The notes beneath the pieces are model-generated. The model searched no databases. It saw only the letters and a list, made by a program, of their open reading frames with translations, and was not told the origin of the DNA. A DNA stretch of 64,000 nt. It comes from Tetranychus cinnabarinus (taxonomy: Eukaryota; Arthropoda; Arachnida; Trombidiformes; Tetranychidae). Numbering within the stretch: position 1 is the first letter of the stretch; every line of letters starts with the position of its first letter. Both the position numbers and the translations under genes were made by a program. The stretch covers positions 10,726,001 through 10,790,000 of the forward strand of contig WHVY01000001.1 of the NCBI GenBank assembly GCA_022266195.1, read 5' to 3'. Below are positions 62,191-64,000 of the stretch, one piece after another.

Positions 62191-64000
62191 CAAACTCCAG
62201 ATCATAGAATTTTGAAACCTAAGGATGTCAACATTATCTTTTGAATGAAATTTTCTAACAAGATATGGCCATTTAAGATTAAAATGAGTTCCAAGAGACT
62301 GAAAGATTAAATTGCAACTCCTGTTTACAGACTAATTTTGAGCTACTTTTCAACTCTCTTTCCCTACAGTAGTTTAACCAATTAAGCTTATTGATATACT
62401 ACACACATTTCCACCCACACTTGCACTTTATCATGAAGGAAAATAAAAAAAAGTCGAGTTAGTAAAATAAAGAGAAATTTCAAGACATTTTCATTTTTAC
62501 TCTGTAAATATCATCAACAGCATCAGATAAGGGCCAACAAAGCATGTAACCTCAACTGCTACTAAAGCCATTAGTGACAAGCAAATGTTGATGCATTTAC
62601 CGTTCATTTGTTTTTGACGTTTAACCCTAACTTTCAACCTCCACACTTTGACCAAACCCATCAAATCCCATTATCAATTCAATCTTCAACAATTATCTTC
62701 ATACCTTCCATGTTCACCATCATTTGCATCCTTGTCTCTTCCATTTGTTATCCATTGATCAATATCTTTTCCTATCAAACTATTGATTCAACCCTTTCAG
62801 TGCACATTTCATGTCCTTAACTTAACTTGCATTTTCACATTCTTATAGTTCACCTTTCGTTCCCGGAAGATTTTCGCATTCACACTCAACATTCATTTCA
62901 ACTGAAGTAAGATTTGACCATTTATTTAGAGAGCAAAAATTGACAGTTCTGATGACTAACTAGAGAAAAGATTTCACTCAAAAAATAATGTGAATATATT
63001 GAGATAATGATAACAAACAGCAACAGCCAAACGATTACTTTTCTCACTCCATTATCATTATCATTATTCTTGGCACTTCTTTTATACGACCTTTTATCAT
63101 TCCCTGAGAATACTTTTTTATCTTGATTATTTGCTCAAACATTCGCCTATTATTACATCCATTATCATTACTCATTGGTTATCAGCTTCACTCCCAGCAA
63201 TTCAACTGTTAATTAGTCAAAACAAGTCAACAAGAGAAGAAGAAAATTGAACGAAATAAAAAATTCCAAATTCTTGAACAAGAACAAATTGGCACTAAAT
63301 TAATTCTTAATCAATGACTTTTCAAGTCAAACAATCAACAGTTGGTCAACCTCTATATTTGATTGAAAACACTTTTCGTTCAAAATTCGTTCAATTTCGA
63401 TGATTGACACGATTCGACTTTTGAATAGTCGGAAAAGGTATCTTCATGGTAAATCTTATTTTGGAAGGAAATGTAAATAGTTAGAGAAACAAGGTAACAT
63501 GGTTCACAGCATGTAATTTAATTTTGTAGAAGTTTTTTTTCAGTTTTTTCTCTCTTCATCATGAAAAAAATTCATCAACTTTATTATATTATTATCATTT
63601 CGTTTGATTCAGGTGACTGGTTAGTTGACTGTTTACTTGTACATTTTTTTACCATAAAAATGCAAAGCATTCACATGAAAACATTGAATATTGGCAACAT
63701 TTTTCTTTCCTTCTTACTTTTTTTTCATTTCTTGATCATTTTGATATCATTTGATATACATGAAAAAAATGAAATGAAAAGGAAAGGAACAAGTTTCTTT
63801 TTTCAGTTGAAAAAATGAATTTTAAGTGAATTTTGAACATGATCAAGACATGATACTATTACCATTGCCTTCATCATTATTGCTCTTGTTAATATCATTA
63901 AAAGTGAATATCAAAAATAGATCGAGTTCAACTGTAACCATGCAAATGTTTCCTCAGTGAAAAACTTTATTTATAACTCTTATTTATTATCAAGTGTAGA
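62191..64000. other. Gene-free AT-rich stretch
   Basis: Nothing beyond one further CACTCCCAG at 63189-63197. The ATG-initiated frame at 63561-63818 is Phe/Ile/Leu-rich low-complexity sequence and is not supported as a gene. Confidence 0.6.

Noticed and set aside
32400..64000. LDL-receptor class A exon for the 31 kb gene
   Set aside because: Searched by eye for CDG..DC..GEDED-type coding sequence on the plus strand; no candidate found.
1..64000. CRISPR arrays, bacterial operons, intact tRNA genes
   Set aside because: No regularly spaced direct repeats, no polycistronic bacterial-type genes and no complete tRNA cloverleaf were seen.

Overview
This is eukaryotic, AT-rich DNA (about one third G+C by eye). 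The recognisable genes are animal genes with GT-AG introns, several only 60-110 bp long. The gene content (CED-6/GULP adaptor, WDR61/SKI8, eS27, mitochondrial S18A, an RP2-type TBCC protein) and an arthropod-like 28S fragment suggest a small-genome arthropod. A mite such as a spider mite is my best guess, but nothing in the sequence proves it.

Layout: (1) 1-8.4 kb has no intact gene, only a decayed open frame at 4.8-5.6 kb. (2) 8.4-8.9 kb, minus strand: the first two coding exons of an RP2-like tubulin-cofactor-C-domain protein; the rest of the gene was not found. (3) 14.5-18.7 kb, minus: complete ced-6/GULP, whose last 24-codon exon lies 2.6 kb beyond the body of the gene. (4) 19.5-23.0 kb is a compact housekeeping cluster: wdr61 (+, divergent from ced-6 across an 840 bp shared promoter), RpS27 (+), and mRpS18A (-), convergent with RpS27. 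(5) 23.2 kb: an isolated piece of 28S rDNA. (6) 24.1-24.8 kb: a two-exon gene for a secreted protein of unknown family. (7) 25.0-28.7 kb: a decayed direct duplication of the ced-6/wdr61/RpS27/mRpS18A block, reduced to three fragments, one of them a wdr61 pseudogene with a nonsense codon and a frameshift. (8) 31.1-32.2 kb, plus: the first two coding exons of a secreted, Asn/Ser-rich precursor with a dibasic site; its remaining exons lie beyond what I could find. (9) 32.2-64 kb is a gene-poor region, either a very long intron of that gene or intergenic. It holds a near-perfect 272 bp hairpin element at 51.35 kb, a degenerate tRNA-like element at 40.9 kb and a composite repeat at 61.6-62.2 kb.

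The most unusual signal outside genes is a short motif, CACTCCCAG. It recurs exactly nine times, with about six close variants, almost all in the gene-poor parts and mostly in one orientation. It is concentrated in the 61.6-62.2 kb composite repeat and is embedded in a perfect palindrome at 58.62 kb. I see no prokaryotic features, no CRISPR array, no intact transposase and no intact tRNA gene. Protein identifications rest on remembered family sequences; no search was run.
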